Assembly (NCBI GenBank): GCA_017853285.1
Contig: JAFMJU010000121.1
Span: 1-9,677 of the forward strand
Reading direction: 5' to 3'
From: Gemmataceae bacterium
GTDB taxonomy: Bacteria; Planctomycetota; Planctomycetia; Gemmatales; Gemmataceae
DNA length: 9,677 bases
Shown piece by piece: positions 1 to 5,493 of the stretch; positions within the stretch are counted from its first letter, which is position 1, and every line of letters starts with the position of its first letter. A program made the position numbers and the translations under genes. The notes beneath the pieces are model-generated. The model searched no databases, was not told the origin of the DNA, and saw only the letters and a list, made by a program, of their open reading frames with translations.

Positions 1-900
1 TCCTCTTGGTGGCTCGATGCCGACCGAAAGGTCATCAGGCGAAAGGTGCAATTGGACGGATTGGGGGCTGTAGTCCTATCCAAAAGCACCCCGGAGGCGG
101 TGCGCCTGGCCCTGCGCGACGCCAAAGGCAAAGATCTGGGAGAGGCCAGCCTCATTCCATTGGACCGCCCCGTCCCCAATATCCGCCAGGCCCGGCGCGT
201 GATCTACCGCCTGCGTCCCAAAGGTGACGGCAACCTCTTCGACCTGGCTGGCCCCAACCCGGTGGCGGAGGATACCCGCCAGCAGGCCCGACTGATGCCC
301 GACGGCAGTATTGAACTGGCGGTCCTGGTCGGCAAGCGCCCTGAGCGTGTGGTGGGCGCCCAGGATGCCCCCCGCGAGTTCTACGGCACCAGCAAATTCA
401 TCGACACCGACCACCCCAAGGTCCGTCAGGTGGCCGCGATGGCCGGCGGCTTGGATGGCGACTGCTGGACGGCGGCCACCCGCCTCGAGAAATTCGTCCA
501 GCGCAACCTCAAGCCCGATGCGGGCGCCCCCATGTCCTGCGTCTCTGAATTTCTCGCCACCTGGCGAGGCGATTGCCGCCATGCCGCCCTCACGCTGGCC
601 GCCCTGTGCCGCGCCTCAAACATGCCGGCGCGCACGGCGTTCGGCCTTCTTTACGTGCAGAAATCAGGCCCCGGTGGCAGCAAGCCGTACCTGGGATTCC
701 ACGCCTGGACCGAGGTCTGGATCGATGGGCAGTGGGTTGGGTTGGATGGCACGATGGGCCAGGGAAAAATCACCGCCGGCCACCTGAAGATCTGCGATCA
801 CTCCTGGGACAAGGTTGACAACCTCTCCCCATTGGCTCCCGTGCAGAAGCTTATCGGCAAACTGACCGGCGAGGTGGTGCGGGTGGATGTAGGGGATTGA
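1..900 (+). CDS. Transglutaminase-like (papain-fold) domain protein, 5' end outside the window
   Basis: The reading frame is open from base 1 (SSWWLDADRKVIRRK...) and has no convincing start inside the window, so the gene begins upstream; the GTG at 46 is only an internal candidate. The C-terminal half carries the papain-like transglutaminase triad. The Cys is in WRGDCRHAAL (codon 574-576), the His in GFHAWTEVWIDGQWVGLD (codon 700-702) and the Asp in the following GLDGT (codon 745-747). RASNMPAR between Cys and His is also typical. The N-terminal part seen here resembles the beta-rich region before the core in long bacterial transglutaminase-like proteins. In bacteria such domains usually act as cysteine proteases, amidases or cross-linking enzymes, often at the envelope; the substrate cannot be told. 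The end is TGA, 28 nt before the next gene, which is probably co-transcribed. Family assignment is firm; function is open. Confidence 0.88.
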   Translation, partial: SSWWLDADRKVIRRKVQLDGLGAVVLSKSTPEAVRLALRDAKGKDLGEASLIPLDRPVPNIRQARRVIYRLRPKGDGNLFDLAGPNPVAEDTRQQARLMPDGSIELAVLVGKRPERVVGAQDAPREFYGTSKFIDTDHPKVRQVAAMAGGLDGDCWTAATRLEKFVQRNLKPDAGAPMSCVSEFLATWRGDCRHAALTLAALCRASNMPARTAFGLLYVQKSGPGGSKPYLGFHAWTEVWIDGQWVGLDGTMGQGKITAGHLKICDHSWDKVDNLSPLAPVQKLIGKLTGEVVRVDVGD

Positions 901-928
901 GGTCTGGGCCCTGGGGAGGTCACCGCGA

Positions 929-1378
929 ATGAACACCGCAATCTTGCTGTCGGAACGATCTGGTAATTGGCTCTACCTGACCGGACCGGAAGCCTTGGGC
1001 CGTGCCGTCCCTGAAATGATGGTGGACAGCCAGGGGGTGGAACTTTGGCTGGACCACGAAGACGGCTCGGGAGATTCGCCTGTGGCCGCGGTTCGTTTTC
1101 CCGCTGGCTGGCAACCGGGTCTGTGCTGGTCCTGGGCGATCCGCAACCTCGAACACGCCACCCGCGAAAACCTGGTGACCCACTCCGCCCCGGGGGAAAC
1201 CATGGACCTTCAGACCGTTCGATCCTTCGAATGGCTTCAGTTGGGCGGCGAGGGATCCGCGCTGGTGGCCCATCGCGGGTCGATCAGCGAACTGGTGGTG
1301 CTTAGGTGGTCCCGTCCGGGCAAGATTTCAGGTGCCGGAAATGGAAAACGGCCTGGCACCCATGGCCAGGCCGCGTGA
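929..1378 (+). CDS. Hypothetical protein, Trp-rich, 149 aa
   Basis: I do not recognise this protein. It starts with ATG and has a strong Shine-Dalgarno GGGGAGGT at 913-920, 8 nt from the start. It lies 28 nt after the transglutaminase-like gene, so the two are probably co-translated. It is soluble-looking, with no signal peptide or membrane segment, and has many Trp residues (NWLYL, ELWLD, AGWQPG, CWSWAI, FEWLQL, RWSRP). Hydrophobic strands alternating with polar stretches suggest a small beta-rich domain. The last 20 or so residues (Gly, Lys, Arg and Pro rich) are of lower complexity and overlap a hairpin at 1349-1373, so the folded domain may end near residue 130. The antisense frame at 920-1273 has no such ribosome binding site and reads like a shadow. 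Existence as a gene is likely; function is unknown. Confidence 0.68.
   Translation: MNTAILLSERSGNWLYLTGPEALGRAVPEMMVDSQGVELWLDHEDGSGDSPVAAVRFPAGWQPGLCWSWAIRNLEHATRENLVTHSAPGETMDLQTVRSFEWLQLGGEGSALVAHRGSISELVVLRWSRPGKISGAGNGKRPGTHGQAA
1345..1373 (-). terminator. Hairpin plus T4, terminator for the minus-strand block (convergent junction)
   Basis: A 9-bp perfect inverted repeat (CGGCCTGGC at 1349-1357, GCCAGGCCG at 1365-1373) has a 7-nt loop. On the minus strand it is followed directly by TTTT (1348-1345), the layout of an intrinsic terminator for the small secreted protein gene that ends at 1471. There is no T run on the plus-strand side. It lies inside the 3' end of the convergent plus-strand gene. 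A second, weaker hairpin (GGCCC/GGGCC, 1442-1458) sits between it and the end of the minus-strand gene. Confidence 0.5.
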
Positions 1379-1470
1379 GCGGATCTCAGTGACAGGTCTC
1401 ACCGGCTCCGGTTCGCAAACAACCTAATGGTTAATTGGTTGGGCCCCTCACACGGGCCATGTTTCTCGTA

Positions 1471-1806
1471 TTACCAGCGGCAGCAGGCGTAGAACATGCC
1501 GTTGGCACCCTGCGCCACGCCCACTTCACGGGGCGACCCGCCAAATCGGGGCTTGCAGCAGGAATTGATGGCAGCCTGGGGGGACGCCCCCATTCCCACG
1601 CCCTCGAACGCATAGGAACCACCGAAGTGGCCGACGCGCTGCGAGCTGGCCAGATAGTTGGCCACGCTCTGGGCGGAAGAAGTGTCCACATAACCGCCAC
1701 CACCACCGGTGTTCCCGACGCCACGGCGGACCAGACCGAAAGGACCAGCGCTGGCCTCCATGGCGAAAGCGGCGGCGACAATCAGGGTGCAAATCTTCTT
1801 GAACAT
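1471..1806 (-). CDS. Small secreted protein with two Cys-Cys pairs, 111 aa
   Basis: The start chosen is the ATG at 1806-1804. It has a good ribosome binding site (AAAGGA at 1819-1814, 7 nt spacing) and begins a clear signal peptide: MFKKIC, then a hydrophobic run through residue 18, with cleavage likely after ASA at residue 20. A longer frame up to 1851 would put a non-hydrophobic extension ahead of the signal and is rejected. The mature part has a Gly-rich linker (33-38), the segment SVANYLASSQRVGHFGGSY (47-65), FEGVGMGASPQAAINSCC (67-84) and GVAQGANGMFYACC (96-109). The two CC pairs (83-84, 108-109) could form disulfides after export. From memory, small exported proteins with GHxGG, EGVG and GVAxGxNG motifs recur in planctomycete genomes, and the middle segment recalls a reduced CAP-like domain; that is a tentative similarity. 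It stands alone on the minus strand behind a long structured upstream region. Confidence 0.82.
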   Translation of the reverse strand: MFKKICTLIVAAAFAMEASAGPFGLVRRGVGNTGGGGGYVDTSSAQSVANYLASSQRVGHFGGSYAFEGVGMGASPQAAINSCCKPRFGGSPREVGVAQGANGMFYACCRW

Positions 1807-1821
1807 CGGATCATCCTTTCC

Positions 1822-1895
1822 AAAAACCAACGGCGCGGCCGAAACAGCCAAGAGTCAGACATGCACCGCGCCGTATTCCAGCTTGCGCCGGAATA
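1822..1895 (-). promoter_or_regulatory. Tandem stem-loops plus U5 before the ribosome binding site: candidate attenuator or structured leader
   Basis: Read on the minus strand, the first stem is TATTCCGGC (1895-1887), loop GCAA, GCTGGAATA (1882-1874): 9 bp with one G.U, closed by a GNRA tetraloop. It abuts a second stem: ACGGCGCGG (1874-1866) pairs perfectly with CCGCGCCGT (1838-1830) across a 27-nt loop. Three bases later comes TTTTT (1826-1822), then the ribosome binding site AAAGGA (1819-1814) of the secreted protein gene. The loop side offers a competing small hairpin (GGCTG, TTT, CGGCC) that would use part of the second stem. This layout fits a leader that can stop transcription or mask translation. 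It matches no riboswitch class that I recognise. Confidence 0.42.
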
Positions 1896-2007
1896 ACCGT
1901 TAAATTCGATACCACCGTCAAGGACGGCATCTCTTCTGCCGACCTCATTATCGATAGAGCCTACCCAGCCTCTCGACAACCGGTGTTGGGCCCCGGGCCG
2001 TGAATTG

Positions 2008-2029
2008 AGTGGAAAACCGATTTCCCACT
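2008..2029 (-). promoter_or_regulatory. Stem-loop on minus strand, 9 bp with a tetraloop
   Basis: On the minus strand AGTGGGAAA pairs with TTTTCCACT across the 4-nt loop TCGG, a 9-bp stem with one G.U. On the plus strand the same position is an A.C mismatch, so the minus strand is the one that folds well. There is no T run after it, so it is not a terminator. It may belong to the upstream part of the structured leader or to a separate small RNA. Confidence 0.35.
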
Positions 2030-2062
2030 TGACCCAGACTACCCATATTTGAGGCAAAGGAG

Positions 2063-2083
2063 CCTTGCAGCTGAACTGCAAAA
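2063..2083 (-). promoter_or_regulatory. Stem-loop on minus strand, 8 bp with two G.U pairs
   Basis: On the minus strand TTTTGCAG pairs with CTGCAAGG across the loop TTCAG. The outer two pairs are G.U wobbles on this strand and A.C mismatches on the other. This is the farthest of the four stem-loops upstream of the small secreted protein gene. Taken alone it is weak; it gains weight only from the same strand preference in its neighbours. Confidence 0.3.
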
Positions 2084-2149
2084 GTGCAATATTCCGCCCG
2101 GAAAACCCGGCCGGCATGCTCTTTAAGTCGTTATTTTATAAAGACTTGT

Positions 2150-2183
2150 GAAAACATTAATTTTCGGGCCAAGGTGCCGAAAA
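2150..2183 (-). terminator. Possible intrinsic terminator of the cysH-Rrf2 transcript
   Basis: An inverted repeat of TTTTCGG (2161-2167) and CCGAAAA (2177-2183) has a 9-nt loop. An alternative pairing uses GGC/GCC inside with one bulged base. On the minus strand it is followed by TTAATGTTTT. It lies about 60 bases past the stop codon of the Rrf2 gene and is the only hairpin there. The T-rich tail is interrupted, so confidence is moderate. Confidence 0.4.
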
Positions 2184-2205
2184 CCCCTTCAAAACCAACT
2201 TAAGC

Positions 2206-2242
2206 AAAATTTGGAAAATTTGGGAAATCTAAGAAGTCTAAG
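2206..2242. repeat. Short tandem and direct repeats after the Rrf2 gene
   Basis: AAAATTTGG occurs twice in immediate tandem (2206-2223). TCTAAG occurs twice separated by AAG (2228-2233, 2237-2242). They are non-coding and AT-rich, between the Rrf2 stop and the possible terminator. They may be replication slippage; no function is evident. Confidence 0.55.
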
Positions 2243-2245
2243 CCG

Positions 2246-2680
2246 TCATATTTGATACATCGGAACATCCACTTCCTGCGCCCGGGCCAGCACATCGGCC
2301 AGGCTGGTTTTCTCGATATACTCCCTCTCCAATCTGGCGACATCCTTCCAAATCTCACAGAGGGCCCGAGCCAGCGAACTGCCCTCCTGCCCACCCTCGG
2401 GCGAACGGTGCGGGGCCGGTCTGCCATCTATGGCATCCACAATCTCCGCCAAACTGATCTGCTCCGGAGACCGAGCCAGACGGTACCCCCCCTGGGCCCC
2501 CCGGGTGCTCTCCACCAAGCCCACCGTTTTCAGGGCCAACAGGATCTGGACCAAAAATCTCTCGGGTATGCCCTGGGTTCTGGCGATTTGGCGAATCCGG
2601 ACAGGCCCCGGTTGCTCCCTGCTGGCGGCGAGTTCCATCAGGGCGATGCACGCGTATTCAGCTTTGGCGGAAAGTCGCAT
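2246..2680 (-). CDS. Rrf2 family transcriptional regulator without an Fe-S cysteine cluster
   Basis: The protein is 144 aa, the usual Rrf2 length. It opens with the family signature MRLSAKAEYACIALMELA. The winged helix follows: recognition-helix region IPERFLVQILLALKTVGLVES (38-58) and the wing RGAQGGYRLAR (60-70), then SLAEIVDAIDG (76-86) and a dimerisation helix (about 103-127). IscR, NsrR and RsrR use extra Cys or other ligands in the loop near residues 90-105. Here the only cysteines are C11 and C108, so it should not bind a cluster in the IscR way. It is more like the CymR type, the cysteine-metabolism repressor. It lies 32 nt after cysH in the same direction, so it probably reports on sulfur status and may control its own operon. 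No strong ribosome binding site precedes the ATG at 2680-2678; translation may depend on coupling to cysH. The family is sure; the cysteine-regulator role is inferred from context. Confidence 0.93.
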   Translation of the reverse strand: MRLSAKAEYACIALMELAASREQPGPVRIRQIARTQGIPERFLVQILLALKTVGLVESTRGAQGGYRLARSPEQISLAEIVDAIDGRPAPHRSPEGGQEGSSLARALCEIWKDVARLEREYIEKTSLADVLARAQEVDVPMYQI

Positions 2681-2712
2681 GGCGCCAGTTTCCCGGAATG
2701 ACTGTCAATGCG

Positions 2713-3480
2713 TCAGATACCGCTGCCGTCGGAATGCTCCACCACATGCAGGCCGCATTCCTTCTTCACCTTGCCCCGCCACCGGCCAGAACGCTCATCC
2801 TCACCCTCGGCGACCGCCGTGGTGCATGGTTGGCAGCCAATGCTCGGATAACCATGGTCATGCAGGCTGTTGTAGGGGATTTCCTGGTCCACAACCGCCT
2901 TCCAGACTGCGGATTTATCCCAATTCAACAAGGGATTCACCTTCACCAGCCTGAATTTGGCGTCCCATTGCACCACCCGGGCCTGGCCTCGGTCGGCGGT
3001 CTGGTCCTTACGGATGGAACTGATCCAGGCGCTGTACCCCGCAAGGGCCCGCCGCAGCGGCAGCACCTTGCGGTCATGGCAGCATTGGTCGGGCCGCACG
3101 CCATGCAAGGGGCCGCCATGCAGGCGCTCGTACTCCTCCACAGTGGTGTCCGGACGGACATATTCCACTTCCAGCCCGTATTTTTTCAGCAGTTTTTCAC
3201 GGACTTCGAGGGTTTCGGCAAACTGGTAACCGGTGTCCAGGTTGAACACACGGATGTTCGGGGCAACCTTTGCCAAAACATGGATGATCAGGCAACCTTC
3301 CACGCCAAAGGCGGTCGCCATGGTCAACTTGGCGCCAAACCTCGCAGCGGCCCAGGACAGGATTTCTTCCGGGCCGGCTTGGGCCAAATCTTCCGCAACT
3401 TGCGCGATCTCGGCGGCCAACTCGGGGTCGGGGCCGGAGGATTGCGGCGATTCAGGCTGTCCAACCTGCTTCAGTTCCAC
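2713..3480 (-). CDS. cysH: Assimilatory APS (adenylyl-sulfate) reductase, thioredoxin-dependent, [4Fe-4S] type
   Basis: It reduces activated sulfate to sulfite in the cytoplasm for cysteine synthesis. Visible in sequence (numbered from the GTG start): a P-loop-like TAFGVEG (56-62), LDTGYQF (81-87), the cluster cysteines C133-C134 in DQCCHDRK and C216/C219 in GCQPC, SIRKDQTADR (155-164), and the catalytic C-terminal ECGLH (241-245). The CC...CxxC set marks the iron-sulfur APS-preferring form rather than the cluster-free PAPS form of enteric bacteria; length (255 aa) is typical. I place the start at GTG 3480-3478 because AGGTGG (3493-3488) sits 7 nt ahead; the in-frame TTG at 3486 would leave that site too close. 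It is first in a two-gene unit with the Rrf2 regulator. No sulfite reductase or ATP sulfurylase gene lies in this window. Confidence 0.95.
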   Translation of the reverse strand: MELKQVGQPESPQSSGPDPELAAEIAQVAEDLAQAGPEEILSWAAARFGAKLTMATAFGVEGCLIIHVLAKVAPNIRVFNLDTGYQFAETLEVREKLLKKYGLEVEYVRPDTTVEEYERLHGGPLHGVRPDQCCHDRKVLPLRRALAGYSAWISSIRKDQTADRGQARVVQWDAKFRLVKVNPLLNWDKSAVWKAVVDQEIPYNSLHDHGYPSIGCQPCTTAVAEGEDERSGRWRGKVKKECGLHVVEHSDGSGI

Positions 3481-3506
3481 CGCCAACCCACCTGAAATAC
3501 CCGCTC

Positions 3507-3520
3507 ATTCTTAAAAGTAT
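3507..3520. promoter_or_regulatory. Imperfect AT-rich dyad ahead of cysH, possible operator
   Basis: On the minus strand ATACTTTTAAGAAT is an imperfect palindrome (one mismatched pair around a TT centre). It lies just past the predicted transcription start of cysH and before its ribosome binding site, a position where a repressor would block transcription. The Rrf2-type product of the same operon is the obvious candidate binder. I have no motif match to support it. Confidence 0.22.
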
Positions 3521-3527
3521 CGGAGGA

Positions 3528-3556
3528 ATCATAACAAGGTTGATCAGGGAATGAAA
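3528..3556 (-). promoter_or_regulatory. Possible cysH promoter
   Basis: On the minus strand a good -10, TATGAT (3533-3528), is preceded at 17 nt by TTTCAT (3556-3551), which is a poor -35. Transcription would begin near 3521, giving a leader of about 40 nt before the GTG start. It sits in the only sizeable gap ahead of cysH, after a hairpin that may end the upstream transcript. Confidence 0.35.
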
Positions 3557-3562
3557 GATTGC

Positions 3563-3586
3563 GGCCATTTCCGCTGAAATCAGGCC
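3563..3586 (-). terminator. Bulged hairpin over the stop codon of the D-glutamate cyclase-family gene
   Basis: On the minus strand GGCC (3586-3583) pairs with GGCC (3566-3563), and inside it ATTTC (3580-3576) pairs with GAAAT (3571-3567) around an AGCG loop. That gives 9 bp with a 2-nt bulge. The tail GCAATCTTTCATT is only mildly T-rich, so it is a weak terminator or an mRNA 3'-end structure separating the cyclase transcript from cysH. Confidence 0.33.
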
Positions 3587-4593
3587 AATGCTTCCAGAGC
3601 GACCTGGTTCATCGCCCCGATCAATCGGGCATGGTGGTACCAGGCCAATCCGTCAATGGTGGCCAGTTTCCGGGCGGTCACCCCGTCCACCAAGGGTCCT
3701 TTCTCCACCATCAGGTTCAGCAGTTTCAGCTCCCGCCCAGCCTCCAGCCAAACGGGGCGGACACCCCTTGCGATGGCCCAACCCGCACCCAGTGCCCATC
3801 CACCCCAAGTGCTTACCCCGCAGACGATCAATCGTTGAGTCTTCACCCGGCAGGCGATAGCTCCCCCATTGGGGATGCGGTTGGCCACCAGGTCCCAGCC
3901 GGCCAAACCCATGCCGATCTCGTTGCCCCCATCGCCAATCCCGACCGTGACCCAAGCCGGATCCGGCGATTCAAACAACCCGTGCGCGGGAAAATTCCAG
4001 GGGGAAAGGTCCAAACCCCGCATGGAAAACGCCTTGCCCTGCCGCGCCTCTGGGCATTGCTGTTCAAATGGGCGGGTGTCAGCCTGGGGTTGGGCGACCC
4101 GGAAGGTTTCCAGCGTGTGGGTGGCTCCAGCCCGCTCAATGGAAATCAAATGCGTGAAATCCCCCTGCCATCGCTTTAACGCCTCAGACTGTTTGTCAGG
4201 CTCACGTGGCAGGGAGCTGATATCGATGACCGGAATATCCCGTTGCAATCCACGGCTGGCCAAACCCAAACGCAGGGCGGAGAGGGCGGTGCCGTCCGCT
4301 GCCAAAACCGCCTGAAAACCAAGTCTCACCGCGGTTTCGGCCAAAAAAAGAGCCCCGGGGGGACCATCGGTCTCACTGGTCCCGGGCGGGTCCGCCGAGG
4401 CGATGGGAAATCCGGTGAGGATCAGCAACCGGGGAGAGGCGTGGGTCGCCAATGCATTGGTCGCATGGCGGAAATCCTGGGACCTGACGGAGAAAAGGCT
4501 GGGCTGGCCCTGGGCCAGTCCCCTTCCGGCTGAATCCACCTGGATCAGCGCGTTCAGTTGATCCAATGCCTTGTCCGCGCTGGTTGGCTTCAT
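3580..4593 (-). CDS. D-glutamate cyclase-like protein (DUF4392 family)
   Basis: It is 337 aa. It carries the hallmark block GIGDGGNEIGMG (218-229) of the DUF4392 / D-glutamate cyclase C-terminal domain, along with ILTGF (58-62), ETDGPPGA (74-81), SIERAG (151-156), FSMRGLDLS (189-197) and LVDGVT (301-306). The eukaryotic relative (DGLUCY) converts D-glutamate to 5-oxo-D-proline. The bacterial role is less studied, but removal of D-glutamate linked to wall turnover is the natural guess. No signal peptide, so cytosolic. The ATG (4593-4591) overlaps the TGA of the upstream pseudouridine synthase gene as ATGA, so translation is likely coupled; an AGGA lies only 3 nt ahead. The family is recognised by motif with good confidence; the reaction is inferred from the family. 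Confidence 0.87.
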   Translation of the reverse strand: MKPTSADKALDQLNALIQVDSAGRGLAQGQPSLFSVRSQDFRHATNALATHASPRLLILTGFPIASADPPGTSETDGPPGALFLAETAVRLGFQAVLAADGTALSALRLGLASRGLQRDIPVIDISSLPREPDKQSEALKRWQGDFTHLISIERAGATHTLETFRVAQPQADTRPFEQQCPEARQGKAFSMRGLDLSPWNFPAHGLFESPDPAWVTVGIGDGGNEIGMGLAGWDLVANRIPNGGAIACRVKTQRLIVCGVSTWGGWALGAGWAIARGVRPVWLEAGRELKLLNLMVEKGPLVDGVTARKLATIDGLAWYHHARLIGAMNQVALEALA

Positions 4594-5351
4594 CTTTCCT
4601 GCCAGGGATCACCCAGTTGATTCAAGGCCTGCCCCAACCAGGCCGTTGTGCCAAGTCGCTCCTGCCATTCCGGATCAGGCGGGCAAACAATGCTCACCCA
4701 TTCTTCCCGCGTGGGATGCCCAAATCCCAACCCCCAGGCATGCAGACCAATCCCCAGCCGGCTCTTGGCTAGGGGGGTTGCGCCGTAACGCTCATCCAGC
4801 AACAGGGGGCACCCCCGCCAGGCGAATTGCGCCCGGATTTGATGGGTCCGGCCGGTGCTTGGCCGCACCACCGCCAGCCCCTTCCCATCACCACGGGCCA
4901 CGACCTGAAACGACAAACGGGCCTCCTTGGCCCCTGGTGAACCTGGGGTGGCGCGTTCCGCATGGCGTACCCCTTTACCCTCCGCGGCGCCCTCGGCCCG
5001 CATCCAGTCCAACATCTCACCCGAATCCGCTAACCGTTTGCCCGTTTCCTCAAAGCAGGCGAGATACACCTTGCGGGTGGACTTGTCCTGAAACTGCTCG
5101 GATAGTCGGGCCGCCGCTTTGCTGGTCCTCGCAAACAACACCACGCCGCTGGTGGGCCGGTCCAACCGATGCACCACACCCAGATAGACATTGCCAGGTT
5201 TCTGATAGACTTCTTTCAAATAATCTTTGGCCATTTCAGCCAAAGTCATCTCGCCAGGTTCCGCCGGGGGTGCGGTGGCTAACCCGGCCGGCTTGTTAAC
5301 AGCCAACAGATGGTTGTCTTCCAGCAAGATTGGCGGCAGGTTTCGGCCCAT
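4590..5351 (-). CDS. RluA family RNA pseudouridine synthase, no S4 domain
   Basis: It isomerises uridine to pseudouridine in rRNA or tRNA. The start chosen is ATG 5351-5349 (253 aa), because the conserved opening ILLEDNHLLAVNKPAGL begins at residue 8, as usual in S4-less members. An in-frame GTG at 5396 would add 15 residues without a ribosome binding site. Catalytic motif: GVVHRLDRPTSGVVLF with D64. Later motifs are KVYLA (94-98), RPSTGRTHQIRAQF (163-176) and LLLDERYG (183-190). There is no N-terminal S4 RNA-binding domain, so it is nearer the RluA/TruC/RluE-like small forms than RluD; the target site cannot be assigned. It is the first gene of a coupled pair with the D-glutamate cyclase-family gene, and a TATGAT lies 6 nt before its ATG (see promoter). 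Confidence 0.93.
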   Translation of the reverse strand: MGRNLPPILLEDNHLLAVNKPAGLATAPPAEPGEMTLAEMAKDYLKEVYQKPGNVYLGVVHRLDRPTSGVVLFARTSKAAARLSEQFQDKSTRKVYLACFEETGKRLADSGEMLDWMRAEGAAEGKGVRHAERATPGSPGAKEARLSFQVVARGDGKGLAVVRPSTGRTHQIRAQFAWRGCPLLLDERYGATPLAKSRLGIGLHAWGLGFGHPTREEWVSIVCPPDPEWQERLGTTAWLGQALNQLGDPWQER

Positions 5352-5357
5352 TCCGGC

Positions 5358-5363
5358 ATCATA
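5358..5363 (-). promoter_or_regulatory. -10-like TATGAT six bases before the pseudouridine synthase ATG
   Basis: On the minus strand TATGAT (5363-5358) is followed by GCCGGA and then the ATG (5351). A transcript from this hexamer would begin at or within a base or two of the start codon, i.e. leaderless. There is no Shine-Dalgarno and no -35 at normal distance. The divergent gene has the same arrangement. Confidence 0.4.
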
Positions 5364-5481
5364 TCCACTGTTTGACCCTAATCTCCCGCCCAACACAACT
5401 TATTGGGGTGAAACAACCTGCGGTCTTGGAAAACCTCCCCGCCCGCCGTGTCGCTCATTAGTATTTGGCCCCGCCGTCCCC

Positions 5482-5487
5482 TACAAT
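5482..5487 (+). promoter_or_regulatory. -10-like TACAAT six bases before the beta-CASP gene ATG
   Basis: TACAAT (one change from the TATAAT consensus) is followed by GACGGG and the ATG at 5494. Initiation 6 to 7 nt downstream of a -10 would place the 5' end on the start codon. No Shine-Dalgarno of normal strength or spacing is present, and no -35 is seen. This also argues for 5494 as the start rather than the longer frame from 5227. Confidence 0.45.
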
Positions 5488-5493
5488 GACGGG

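Larger units (their letters stand above)
1807..2245 (-). other. Gene-free region between the Rrf2 gene and the small secreted protein gene
   Basis: About 440 bases without a believable gene. An open minus-strand frame at 1782-2117 has no ribosome binding site or recognisable composition. The right part (2120-2245) is AT-rich and holds a possible terminator and short tandem repeats. The middle and left parts hold four stem-loops that fold best as minus-strand RNA, listed separately. Possible promoter elements on the minus strand are a TTGACG at 1921-1916 without a good -10 at normal spacing, and a GATAAT at about 1953-1948 without a clear -35. Neither is convincing, so the transcript start of the downstream gene is unresolved. 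Confidence 0.6.

Noticed and set aside
920..1273. Minus-strand frame of 117 codons opposite the hypothetical 149-aa gene
   Set aside because: The plus-strand gene has a strong Shine-Dalgarno and operon-like spacing; the minus frame has neither.
1471..1851. Longer start for the small secreted protein at 1851
   Set aside because: It would place 15 extra residues before a well-formed signal peptide and run translation through the hairpin-U5 element; the ATG at 1806 has a good ribosome binding site.
1782..2117. Minus-strand frame of 111 codons in the gene-free region
   Set aside because: No ribosome binding site, Arg/Trp-rich translation without pattern, and it overlaps the start of the secreted protein gene and the hairpins.
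1807..2245. Hairpin cluster as a CRISPR array or transposon remnant
   Set aside because: The stems are unrelated in sequence, unequal in spacing, without repeated units, target duplications or transposase fragments.
2698..3495. Plus-strand frame of 265 codons opposite cysH
   Set aside because: CysH has all cluster and catalytic cysteines on the minus strand; the plus frame is a mirror.
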